A stretch of DNA of 64,000 nucleotides, taken from positions 310,001-374,000 of the forward strand of contig JAWZYV010001785.1 of NCBI GenBank assembly GCA_038373885.1, written 5' to 3'. Each line of letters opens with the position of its first letter. Position 1 is the stretch's first letter. The notes under the pieces were generated by a model. That model did no database searches and had not been told where the DNA came from. It saw nothing but the letters and a program-made list of their open reading frames with translations. This DNA comes from Cheiracanthium punctorium (Eukaryota; Arthropoda; Arachnida; Araneae; Cheiracanthiidae). A program made the position numbers and the translations under genes. Shown piece after piece: positions 54,321-64,000 of this stretch.

Positions 54321-54499
54321 CTAAAAAAATTATTTTTTTTTTCCTAAAAAATACTGAACTAAAATGGACCAGTATTAATAGAATAATAAAAGTATAAGAA
54401 ATTATGATGTAAAATTCTGTAAAAATTAACAGAGGCTGCTGTTCTGCTGGTCCTGGGATTTAGCAGGACAGCTGGACACTTTAGGGACTGTGTCAGGCT

Positions 54500-54799
54500 T
54501 TAAACCAAATAGATAGGCCGTCCTTGAAGGTAGTATCCGGCAGTGTCATCCATTTTGGGGGCACTCTGTATATGGATACTTTTAAATACGGTACTTCCGA
54601 AATTACCAAGAGTATTGGAATTATAGCATGCCTCTACAACATAGCTTAGATTGCATAGGGTAATAATAAACAAGTAGCATTCGCTAAGCAGCATGCCTGT
54701 CTCGTTTGCTTTATCCAGATCTCTGTCACAAATATAAATGAGCACAATTATTACAGTGGTTGAATTGAATAGAGTAACAAAAGACTGCATTCCTATCAA
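54500..54799 (-). pseudogene. Possible chemoreceptor-like exon relic
   Basis: An open minus-strand frame reads SFVTLFNSTTVIIVLIYICD then RDLDKANETGMLLSECYLFI: a hydrophobic, membrane-like segment followed by a polar, helix-like stretch. The layout is reminiscent of the region after a late transmembrane segment in arthropod gustatory receptor-type (7tm_7) proteins. A TTTATTAG acceptor-like context precedes it. No further exons are recognised, and the C-terminal third does not look like that family. This assignment is weak. Confidence 0.22.
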
Positions 54800-55128
54800 C
54801 TAATAAAGCCCTGACATTAGCAGAAAAAAAAGAACTATAAGGATTATTAAGAACTGGTTCAAGATTCGGGACAGTCCATTTCGGCTTCACGGATTACTGT
54901 ATGAAATAATTCAAATCATTAACTGATTTTGCACTGCCTGCCCCTTACAAGTTCGACAGCTATTTAATATCCATTCCCACTGCTGTTCTTAATCTGTTTG
55001 CGCCTAGCGTTCTTCTTTTGGGACATTCAAATTTTAATATTCCCACTATTAGCCACAAGCATTTGTGAACGTTATTTATTTTTTCTTTTCCTTAATTCAC
55101 GAGTATTAAATCCCAGTTTTACTAAATA

Positions 55129-55680
55129 CAAGGTCATTCAAAAAGTAAGTTACACTTGTTCCTCCATGGATAGCAACATCGCGAAACAAGACCGAAGCTT
55201 TATCAGACGATAGTTCAGTTCCACGGCTTCCAGCGGTAGCAATTTCATTCAGATAGTGACAATCGTTGGTGCGTACCATGAGAAGGAAATGCCGCGTAAA
55301 CTGGAAGCTTACTCCAAGGGGTGCCAATTCGGGACTGTAAGGTGGATGCTGCCAGACCTCCCATCCAAAGCTGCGAGCCAAATCCTGTGTTGTGCGTGCC
55401 TTGTGAGGTCTTGCATTGTCATGCAAGAGGACAATGCCTTTGCCTGAAGCGTTTTGCCCACAAAAACGTAGTGTGCCGCGTACTTCAACGTTGGAGTAAG
55501 CTTCTAGTTTACGCGACATTTCCTTCTCCTAGTACGCACCAACAATTGTCACTATCCCAATGAAATTGCTACCGTTGGAAGCCGTGGAACTGAACTATCG
55601 TTTGATAAAGCTTCAGTCTTGTTTCGCAATGTTGCCATCCGTGGAGGAACAAGTGTAACTTACTTTTTGAATGCCCCTAG
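55129..55680 (-). mobile_element. Mariner fold-back element with 190-bp inverted arms
   Basis: TA dinucleotides (55127-55128 and 55681-55682) flank ends that read CATTCAAAAAGTAAGTTACA inward on both sides. The arms, about 190 bp each, are near-identical inverted copies that include the start codon (minus ATG at 55519; mirrored ATG at 55289). Between them (about 55319-55490) the minus strand keeps SNVEVRGTLRF from the transposase N-terminus fused to GIVLLHDNARPH and PPYSPELAP. The second catalytic D is kept, the first and third are gone. It is not autonomous. Confidence 0.9.
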
Positions 55681-55754
55681 TACTTTAGCATGACCGAGTG
55701 AGATTTAAAATTTTTACATTTTATACTTAATTTCTATAAGGAATTATCACTTGT

Positions 55755-55870
55755 TCAGGGAATGGATGTCAGAATTTCATCGATTATTACTGTTTGCATT
55801 GCCGAAAAACTGGAGAAAGTCATGCAAACATTCTGGGCATAAGTGGGCTAAAGCTACCGCACCGTAGTAA
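55755..55870 (-). repeat. Dispersed repeat E, copy 2
   Basis: Matches 15440-15610 in the same orientation through ATGTCAGAATTTCATC, AAAACTGGAGAAAGTCATGC and ATTCTGGGCATAAGTGGGC. It lies about 75 bp from the mariner fold-back element but outside its ends. Confidence 0.45.
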
Positions 55871-58191
55871 TATCACTGTAAAAAGGATTACAAACAAAAA
55901 TGATTGATATATCTTCCTCGTACAGAGACAAAAATGTCACCATTCTTTTGGATCCTTAAAAAATTGAAATGGAGCCCTTTCAACTGATAGGGCAAAAATA
56001 TGAGACCGTTCTCACTTCATCTCAAGTTCAGGCTGAGTTAAACGAGATTGTGGGGGTAGTCGTTATGACGTTTGAGCTTTTAATATACAGCCATTTTAAT
56101 TACTTTCTCCAGTTTTTGCAAATACTGTGTAGTAATTCACATTACTATAAGAGTAATTAATCCATTTTCGTAAAAAATATGCACAAAAAAACGTCTACAC
56201 TCTTCCTTTTGTCCACCTTAAGCATTTCTTTGGAATGAAGTCTCTTAATACGGACATGAGGATGTGAAAATAGTGTGCGGGCGTGCGTATGTGTGTGTAA
56301 CTGATGCTTACTTTTTTCTCTCCCCTCCCCCCCCCCCATCGAATACGAAAATGTTAAAATTAGACGATTTCTCAGCAGAAACACTGCACCTCAAAGGGTT
56401 CACCTCATCTTTGAAACGCTGCAACGGTTACGTTTTCTCTAGGTGACCTAAGTTTCTTCCCAGCTTGGTTTTTGAACGAACCGGGGAAACTAGGCGATGA
56501 GCATTGGCCAGTGAGATACTTCTCGCCCATTTTAGAAGTGATTTTTCCTACGGAAAAGAAACTGAAAAATTACTAGGCGATGCTTTTTCTGAGGAACGAT
56601 ATCGGATAATGGACGTTTAACGAACCAAGTATTTCCATCCCGATTGTTAAAAAAACGCTGCATACTCGTAACAATTTTGACAGCTGTATACAATTGAATT
56701 TAAAAAAAAATTACAAAAAAATGTTTATTCTTGGATACCATGGCAGAAAAAAAAAATTAATAAGGGGCGGCTTACGCTGTATATTTATTTATTTAATGAG
56801 AGAAGCATGCTTGGAAAGGTATCAAAAATATTTCTGTCTCTCTCTTCATTTTTAAAAATAGGTCAAAGAGTAATACCGACAGTTCTTTGCAATTAGCAGA
56901 ATAATTAAGAAACAAATTTACATAGGAACAGGCAAAACTCATCCATGTACCAATGACATGAAAGAATCGGTCCGAGTCATCTCGACACGGCGGATTAGCA
57001 TCGGAACAAATTCATTACCGGATTTTGCTCTACGGCACCATACACAACACGAGTCTAATTGATATCCACTCCCCGATACAACAATGATATCATTATCGCA
57101 TCACCAAAGAAGAATAGGATCCTCATAAAAGAGACAAATGTCATGGCATTCTTCCGGGGCCATTGTGGCGACATAAAGACATACCCCCGCGTGCTTGAGG
57201 AAAAAAAAAAAATGTATTGGGCATTGTGTTGCAAATGTAGCCTTAATTGAAAGGATTGATTCTTGGGGCTTTGGCCGCTTCGGAAAGCAAAACTGCCAGA
57301 GTGCAATCGATATACCGATGCGAGTCGCCGGAGTGTAATCGGTATCTTGCCTTTGATGAATGAGGAAGAGATAAATACGCTGTCGGATAAATCGCCAGTT
57401 TCCAATATGACTTTCTATGAAATTAGAAGTTACGGATTGAATTTTGGCAAGAGAATTGGAGGAAAATGTTAATGTGAGTTTGTTAGCATCGATACTGCTA
57501 AAATTGCTTTTCTAGCTTACTATTTCCTCCCCGCGACAAAAAGACATTATTATAATTCATTTACAGTTATCCGATTTAAGCACATGGCCGTGCTTGTACG
57601 TTGTCCCTTACTCCAGATTTTTTTAAAACAATTAAGACCGATTTTTACATAAATACAGGGCATTCAATTTAAAAGAGTACCCGGATGTTTTTCCTACTAT
57701 TACCCTGACGGATGTGGCAACTATACTAACACTGAAGTATGGGCAGTCGGTGGCAAAGGTCCGCAAGCGTTTTATTTTTATTATTATTTTTTTTTTTAAT
57801 ATTTAGAAATCTAAATTAGCCACACTCATTTTTTTCACAAGTTCCCTAGATGGCACTGGTTTTGCAAACAAAGAATCACGGATGAATGATGAGTCAGTTT
57901 TCATACTATAAGGTATTTTGATGTAGTTTTTAAAAATATTTGAGCGTATTTTTTGCTCGCAATTTTACAAATTTATGTTTTAAGGGTTTTTTGTATGTGA
58001 AACTAACCTAAAAATGGTCTCATTACTTTGTTTTTCAAGTGATACAACTTTTTACCAAAACCGCAGGAAAGCAATTTTCGAATGCGGCAAGAATCCGCAT
58101 GTACGATTGGGGGTAAAGATCCGAAAGCAGGTCTTTGCCCCTTTGGGGGTTGTCATGGTTTTGTTTATTTGATTTTCGCATATTGCGTCAA
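55871..58191. other. Non-coding DNA
   Basis: I see no supported gene. CAGGGCATTCAATTTAAAAG at 57656 resembles a mariner-type terminus but has no partner. Overlapping frames on both strands at 57055-57472 match nothing known. Confidence 0.35.
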
Positions 58192-58247
58192 GTCCTAAGC
58201 CTTCCAATAACCATCATCAATATGATGGTTATAGGAAGACTCAGGAC
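58192..58247. repeat. Palindrome with 26-bp arms
   Basis: The left arm runs GTCCTAAGCC through ATAACCATCAT and the right arm is its inverse with about four mismatches, around a 4-nt loop CAAT. It is not linked to a known element. Confidence 0.8.
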
Positions 58248-58283
58248 AGGGATAAGTTCTGGCCCTTCTAATGATGATGTCCA

Positions 58284-58350
58284 TCAGGGCTCGAAAAATC
58301 TGTTCCCCGACATGCTCAGGGCATGTAAAATTTTCAGCCGGGCATGTATT
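58284..58350 (+). mobile_element. Possible hAT-type end fragment
   Basis: CAGGGCTCGAAAAATCTG followed by GGGCATGTAAAATTTT is the style of one terminus of a hAT-type element. No opposite end or target duplication is seen. Confidence 0.3.
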
Positions 58351-59016
58351 TTATTTTATTTATTTATTTATTTTCCCCGCTGATTCGGTTTTTGATTGCA
58401 ACATTTACCTTCACATCAGTTCATTTTAGACATATGATAAGTTTTCCTAAGGCCCTCAAAGATTTGAGTACCTTTTAGTTCTGTAACAGCCAACTGTCTT
58501 CGCCCTATTTTGTAATTTTCTAAAATTAACTGACAGTGATTTTCCTTTTTCTCTATCCGTTTTTTCAAAACTACGTTTGTAATACATACGTTAGAGATAG
58601 TTATCATATTAAATTTAACTTTCCCATGCAGTTCAAAGTCAAATTAAAAAAAAAAGGAAAAATTTTGTTATACTCCACCAGTATTGAAGGTGCTCATAGT
58701 AGTCAAGATCACAACCTGACAAATAAAAATTTTGCATAAGGCAACTTTGCCAGTGGCTTTCATTCCGACTTTTGTGTTAATTCCTCCACTGCGGCTTTTA
58801 CCCCATTAGATGGAGCAAAGATCGGAAAATACCAAAATCTGTAAAAGTCACTCTCAGTTTTAATACATTTATATTTTAGATAAAAGTGATCATTTAAGAT
58901 GACAGATAAAGGTTTAAGCTATATTCTAATAAGAAGTTTAGGTTCACAACTTGTGGCAATTTTTTAGAAATGAGTTATAATTGAAAATCGCGGACCTTTT
59001 CCCTCACTTAACCCTA
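58351..59016. other. Non-coding AT-rich DNA
   Basis: I see no gene or bounded repeat. GGACCTTTTCCC near 58993 and GGCAAAGGTCC near 57752 are short inverted matches that may be chance. Confidence 0.35.
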
Positions 59017-59606
59017 ATTGTTTAAACCTTTTTTAAAGTGTGGGAGAATATATAAGTGTGTGAGAATATATATAACAGTTCTAACACTGTTAGACTGTTG
59101 CAACTTTTTTTGCGAGGCAAAACAGAAATGAATACGCACAATGCTATACTCAATCCTGTGAAAATTTTATTTTTGAAAAACATAATTCAATTCAAATTTT
59201 TTGCATTATCATTGATTACAGAAAATGTTGAAATGTTCGACACCATTTTGAATGCATACATGAACAAGTCGAACCAAGTTTCCAGAGAAGTCCTGCAAAA
59301 TCGATGAATAAAACATATCATAAACCGAAGAAATCTCGTCAATAACACCAACAATGTTGCAAAGTTTGTCACAAAACTTTGTTCGACGTGTTCATTTTTG
59401 CATTCAAAATGTTGGCGAAATTTTTCAACATTTGCTGTAAGGAATGATAATGTAAAAAATTTGAATTAAATTATGTTTTTCAAAAATAAAATTATAAGAT
59501 TAAGTAACACTGTGAGTCTTCATCACTGTCTTACCTCACAAATAAAGTCGCAACAGTCCAACATTGTTGGAAATTGTCTCCCACACTTGAACAAGGTTCA
59601 AACAAT
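59017..59606. mobile_element. Long fold-back element, 590 bp
   Basis: The two halves are inverted copies of each other over roughly 270 bp. Paired words include ATTGTTTAAACC/ATTGTTTGAACC, AAGTGTGGGAGA in both, GACTGTTGCAACTTTTTTTG/GACTGTTGCGACTTTATTTG, TTTTTGAAAAACATAATTCA/TTTTTGAAAAACATAATTTA and TTTTGAATGCATACATGAAC/TTTTGAATGCAAAAATGAAC. Only a few tens of bases separate the arms. Identity is perhaps 80-85 percent with indels. No clear target duplication or coding capacity, so the superfamily is unknown. Confidence 0.85.
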
Positions 59607-59727
59607 CATTTCAATGTTTCAATAGTTTTCACATCTGTTAGATTTAAGGGTAATAAGAAAAACCAACGGGTACTTTTTTTAATTAATCAGCCAGCAATTA
59701 GACGCACACTTTATCAACCCTTCCCGT

Positions 59728-59893
59728 CAAGGGCGGATTAAAGGGGGGCGAAGGGGGCGACTGCCCCCACCCCCGAGAAAAAAGAAATTAATGTAATCGA
59801 TCCTATTTTACTTCCATAAAATGGATGTATTTGTCAATCTTCTAACTAACCCCCCCCCCCCCCCACCGACAAATTTGCAATAATCCGCCACTG
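59728..59893. mobile_element. hAT-type MITE, 166 bp (family M4)
   Basis: The ends are CAAGGGCGGATTA and TAATCCGCCACTG inverted, and CTTCCCGT is duplicated exactly at 59720-59727 and 59894-59901. G- and C-runs lie inside the ends as in families M1 and M2. There is no coding capacity. Confidence 0.92.
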
Positions 59894-59901
59894 CTTCCCG
59901 T

Positions 59902-60822
59902 ACGGCTTCCTGCGCAGAGAGTTGAAAATACTTAGGAATTTTCTGGTGCATTTTTAAGGATTAATTCACATATTTTTCTTCTATACTTTAATATTCGACG
60001 TGCTAATTAAAGAAACAAGTATTAAATTTTGCAGGAGAATAAATTAATTATTCATAAATTCAACGTCGGAAAACCTACTACTGATTTCACATGCAAATAA
60101 ATTCAAAAATATATAATTTAAAATAATAATTCTCGTGCCCATTTTTCGAATAATTAGCTTTCTTTAAAAATATGAATCGGAGGACAGTTTATAAGCCAAA
60201 TATATTTTAGAATCTATATACGAAAAAAATACTTATCTATTATTACTGAACAAAAATCAGAAAATTCAATAATGATAATTTCTGTAGTCAATAGATTGCA
60301 GGTGGTTAGTATTTTTACCACGGCCTTAGAAAGTTTTAAACCAGCTTTCATAATTTAGGTTTTTGGATACTAAAATATAAAAACCATACTACATGTTATA
60401 ATTAACGTATTAAATTATTTTTTGTCCTTTTCAGAAAGCTAAAATACCTTCACTCAGGAAAACAAAATATTTCATTTTGAACATTTTCATCAACGGATAA
60501 CAGAACATTTTGACGAAAAGTACTTTTCTTGCTTATGCGGTGTTTGAAGAGTTCAAATATGAAGTGTCCGAAACCACGCATTCTGAAACGAGAGTAATGT
60601 TTAAAATGCTCACTACGCATATTTAATTGGTTGTTAGTGTTAGTTGAACACTCTAATGAATTAATTACAGTAACAATTAACTCTTTTTCCTATTAAGAAA
60701 CCGGAAATATCATCCAGGAAAACAAACTTCACAATTTACTTTGCATGTATTACAGGAAAAAATAAAAAATTTAATACAGTTAATAATTAACAAAAATGCG
60801 TTAATTTATTTTATTATTATTA
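59902..60822. other. Non-coding AT-rich DNA
   Basis: Apart from repeat F at 60035-60350 I see nothing. Confidence 0.4.
60035..60350 (+). repeat. Diverged dispersed repeat F, copy 2
   Basis: Matches 470-800 in order and orientation, starting GAGAATAAATTAATTATTCA and including ACTGAACAAAAATCAGAAAA, TTTCTGTAGTCAATAG and a TTTTTACCACGGCCTTAGAA block. Clearly older than most elements here. Confidence 0.5.
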
Positions 60823-61532
60823 CTAGCCGCCTCCGGCGACTAGTTGGTTCGCCATCTTAATAAATCTTGTATTTCTCACCGACTTCCTTGGCACTGAAAT
60901 ATCTCAGATTCGGAATGGAATTTAAAAGTAAGATGGTTACACACAGGCGCGGCCCAAGGGTAAGTGGTGCCCCCGATAACGTAAAAAAGATGCCCTCTTT
61001 AATGCTCTACTATCATTATTCATGAGTGTGATTAAACAAAATTAAAATTAATATTTCTAATATCCTGTTTCTAGATGTAATACATTAGAAATAGAAGGGG
61101 AAAAAGACGCGCAGATAAATGCATAATTCGAGCTGAAGGAAAGTTTCAAAAACTTATTTTTTGTTTGTTTGTTTGTGTAACATGCATTTAGGGTTTGTGT
61201 GCTTGGACGGTAGTTCGCTTATAAATCCACGTTAGAAGGGAAAACTTATTCAGGTGATTTTATTTATTAAAAACTGCGTATTTTATAAGTTGGCGCCGTC
61301 TGTCGACGGCTTGTGAAAAAAAGCTCAATTGCTTTCTCTCTTTTTCTTTTTTTTTGGATATAGTTTTTTGTATATTATAGGAACAGTGTTTTTTCGCACG
61401 GTAAAAAGTAGCCTGTTTGTTAATCCAGGACTTTAACTGTATTCCAAATTTCATCTAAATCCGTCAAACCTCTTCAGCGTGAAAGAGTAACAAACATACA
61501 TACAAACATTGACATTTATAATATTAGTAGGA
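60823..61532 (-). mobile_element. Non-autonomous Helitron, 710 bp (H3)
   Basis: On the minus strand it starts TCCTACTAATATTATAAATG and continues GTTTGTTACTCTTTCACGC, a Helitron 5' end widespread in arthropods. It ends GTCGCCGGAGGCGGCTAG, with the required A before and T after. No Rep/helicase is encoded. The middle contains ACACAGGCGCGGCCCAAGGG, which resembles another element's end without a partner. Confidence 0.85.
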
Positions 61533-61767
61533 TTATTTCTGAGCCCTTTTCGGGGAGGAGGCGGGGAGGTTTTGTACATTTCAAGACAAGGGACTAATAT
61601 TTAAAAAAAAAAAACTAATATTATGGACTGAGATTACCTTTTAATAAGTATTAGCAACATTCATGTTTGACAACCGATATATAATGTAAGAAAATAAATA
61701 AGTTCAAAAAGTTTTGCTCGAAAGATGCAACTAAAAGAAGTTACAACACGCTGAAGACAGTAAGTTA
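61533..61767. other. Non-coding spacer
   Basis: I see no feature beyond an A-run near 61602-61613. Confidence 0.4.
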
Positions 61768-61769
61768 TA

Positions 61770-62680
61770 GAGGAGAGGAGGGTATTGTGGAATAGTCGGG
61801 AAATATGGAATACCGAGGTTTCTGCTCTGTTAGGCGCTGTTGTCACTTGGGAATAACAGGAACTACTCAAGAAAGATTGCAGTGAGAGTTGACCCCTTGT
61901 TGCTGCCGTACCACTCTCTACAGAACAAAGTGTATTTTGTGGTTTTCAAGAGTTTTTGCAGTTACGTTTTCAAGCACTTTAACCTACTAGTATACACGTG
62001 ACTTGAACATGGATGTTACGCATGATGTACACTAAAAGAATTGTACTTTGTTGTACTGTTTTTGCTTTTTATCTGACAGTGTTTTCCCACCAGTTTAAAG
62101 CTTCATTTTCCTAGATGGTGTGTCGGGTATTTTAGAATACTAAGTAATAGTGTAATGGATTTCATGCCATCCACTAAAGAACCGGAAAACGAACACACTG
62201 AATGTATCTTCTGTAACGGAAAATTCTTCAAGAGGAAAATTCTTCCGAAGATCAATGAGGTGAAATTTGGATTCAATGCTTCAGATTTTCTCTGTGGGCT
62301 TATCTTGACTGTAACGGAGCAGAGAAAGAAGATTATATCTTCGACTTATGTAAATAGACTCGAAGCAGAAATGACTTGAGAATAGTCTTAAAAATATGGT
62401 TCATAGTTAAAAAAAACTTTTATGATGTCTAATTAGTTTTTAAACGGCTTAAACCACCTATTTTATACTACCCGACTATTCCATATTTTACTCCATTAGT
62501 AACTTTTATTTTAAATAATTTTTTCTATAGCAAAAGAATCAGCAGTATTCTTCGTTACAGGGGACATTTCATTACAATTAATTAAAGTACGTACTATTCA
62601 TGATTTTGAGCATTTTATTAAAAACCTGAAAAGTTATAGTTAGAAATGTAAATGGTATTCCATAATACCTTCCACTCTTC
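61770..62680 (+). mobile_element. TA-flanked pogo/mariner-like element, 911 bp
   Basis: TA flanks (61768-61769 and 62681-62682) surround 25-bp ends that match at 21 positions: GAGGAGAGGAGGGTATTGTG and GAAGAGTGGAAGGTATTATG, each followed by GAATA. A GGAATAGTCGGGAAATATGG block near the left end has an inverted relative near 62470-62492 (ACCCGACTATTCCATATTTT), a likely subterminal repeat. Only one short protein fragment remains inside, so it is an internally deleted copy. Confidence 0.8.
62155..62379 (+). pseudogene. C-terminal transposase-like fragment in the pogo-like element
   Basis: The 74-codon ATG frame begins MDFMPSTKEPENEHTECIFC and contains a CIFC cysteine pair like the zinc-binding C-terminal tails of pogo/Tigger-type transposases. 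It lacks the DDE core and the second half of a zinc knuckle. Its location inside TA-flanked inverted repeats supports transposon origin. The family name is an inference. Confidence 0.4.
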
Positions 62681-62682
62681 TA

Positions 62683-64000
62683 CTTTTTGAAACTAGTCAG
62701 CATTTTTATGCGATTCTGATGGTTGTTCTTCCTACGATTACCTATTTTTTAACATTTTGTGCTAAGATTTTTCATTTTGATAATATGCGTATTTTTACAG
62801 GGACATGAATAATTAACTCACCGCAAGCTGAAAAATGAAGGACACGCTGAATGGTACGCAAAGACTTACCTAAAACAGAAAAGAAGTATAAGTCAAGTGC
62901 AGAAAATTTACACGTAATAAATTTCAATATTTATTAATAACATATGAAATACTATTAATACCTGCATAGCATTTAATCCAGTAAGAGTATCGACATACTA
63001 ACATTGAAATAATACGAGTTAGCTATAAAGCGCAGGAAATTTTCACACAAATTTAGCTATAAACGCAAAATCGTTTTAAATTCTTTCAGTTGTTGTGAAT
63101 TTTTAATCTTTTTTATGTTTGGGTTTTAGTTACAAGTATCTATGGAGGGGAGGGGGGGGGATTTCGCATTGAATTATGAATTTGCACTCACGTGAAAAGT
63201 TTTTTCAAAGCAATTTTGAAAGAACTAATATTGTTGCATGAGTAACACTTCGAAAACTAAATTTGTTACATAGATAAACATACGTGGAGTTCAGGATGTT
63301 GCCATAAAAATCCTTGATAAACTACTGAAAAGAAAAAAAAAAAAGCCTAGTTGCCTATTGCTTTAAAAAATACACTTGTGTTATCTATTAGTTCATATAA
63401 ACTTGTTCTGGATTAGAAATAAATTTTATTCTCTTCTAAATGTATATATACATACATTTTTTAAAACAATTCGCACATTTTTACAAGTAACTTTTCTTTA
63501 AAAAAAATTTCTGAGCCATCTTTTGTATGAATGAGCTAGTTGCTTTGTACATTTCTAGGTATGGATTCTTGCAGAAAATTCCAAGTAGTTTTTATAAGTA
63601 TAAAATTTCAGAATCAAATGGTGCTTTCCACATCGGGATTTAGATCCAAGGTGAGTCCAAACTATGTACAATTAAAACATTCCAAATGAAAGGCATCTTT
63701 TCATCCCTATTTTCAATTTTGAAACTATAATAGCTTTTGAAGGATAAGCATGCTAGTTTAATGAAGACATTTTACCAGGAGAAACAAATGGCAGCCCTAC
63801 AGCAATAAAATTCTTCGAAAATGGTCAAAATAAAAACTAAAGGAGCTTTGAAGTATAACGCTAACCTATTATTATTTGAGATAATGGCATATAATACACC
63901 TTGACGTTCTTTTGTAAGTATAATTAAATCATGTATATAGGAGCAGCATTAATACTTTTTAGTTCTTTTACAAACAAATTCATGTAAAATGCTATATTTA
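62683..64000. other. Non-coding AT-rich DNA
   Basis: I see no gene or bounded repeat to the end of the window. A G-run lies at about 63151-63159. Confidence 0.4.

Noticed and set aside
57748..59004. A 1.25-kb DNA transposon with GGCAAAGGTCCGC-type inverted ends
   Set aside because: The match is only about 11 bases, there is no target duplication, and sequences just inside the ends do not pair.
1..64000. LTR retrotransposon or endogenous viral sequence
   Set aside because: I found no paired long terminal repeats, primer-binding site, polypurine tract or protease/integrase motifs.

Overview
The window is 64 kb of AT-rich eukaryotic DNA with no intact protein-coding gene. Nothing in it looks prokaryotic: there are no operons, long open frames or ribosome-binding sites. 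What can be recognised is transposable elements and repeats typical of an arthropod genome: mariner and non-LTR fragments, hAT-type and TTAA-targeting MITEs, Helitrons, and SINEs with 5S rRNA- or tRNA-derived heads. The style of the non-LTR tail near 52.8 kb and of the mariner frames suggests a chelicerate, possibly a spider, but that is an inference and not a demonstrated identity.

Layout. 1-9 kb: a frameshifted non-LTR C-terminal fragment, several copies of a SINE body (family A), a 5S-headed SINE (family B) carrying a piece of family A inside it, a TA-flanked MITE with TIRs that read CTGTAAAATC, and two small hAT-type MITEs. 9.6-12.3 kb: two TTAA-flanked fold-back elements and a hAT-type MITE nested in another, both with perfect 8-bp target duplications. 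15.9-18.2 kb: a young tandem duplication of about 1 kb whose junction is a perfect 22-bp-arm palindrome. 20-22.2 kb: a 345-bp tandem duplication, then a hAT-type element containing two further MITEs. 22.8-28 kb: three more TTAA fold-back elements and a family B SINE. 30-38 kb: a cluster of copies of an unclassified modular repeat, a fold-back MITE, a mariner C-terminal relic and two perfect palindromes. 39-40.9 kb: two TTAA elements around a SINE with a tRNA-like head. 41.3-43.7 kb: a non-autonomous Helitron inside a hAT-type remnant. 44.2-47.3 kb: a mariner N-terminal relic and tRNA-like SINE pieces. 50.6-53 kb: a second Helitron and a non-LTR tail. 54.5-62.7 kb: a possible receptor-like exon relic, a mariner fold-back element, a 590-bp fold-back element, a hAT-type MITE, a minus-strand Helitron and a TA-flanked pogo-like element.

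How the parts relate. The elements do not form a pathway; they are a layered insertion record. Target duplications (8 bp for hAT-type, TTAA for piggyBac-type, TA for mariner/pogo-type, A|T for Helitrons) fix many boundaries to the base and give relative ages where elements are nested. The most notable signals are the 5S-headed SINE family, the repeated creation of long inverted repeats (TTAA family, mariner, 59-kb element, the 17-kb junction), and the nested insertions. All homology statements are from reading the sequence by eye; no database search was run.
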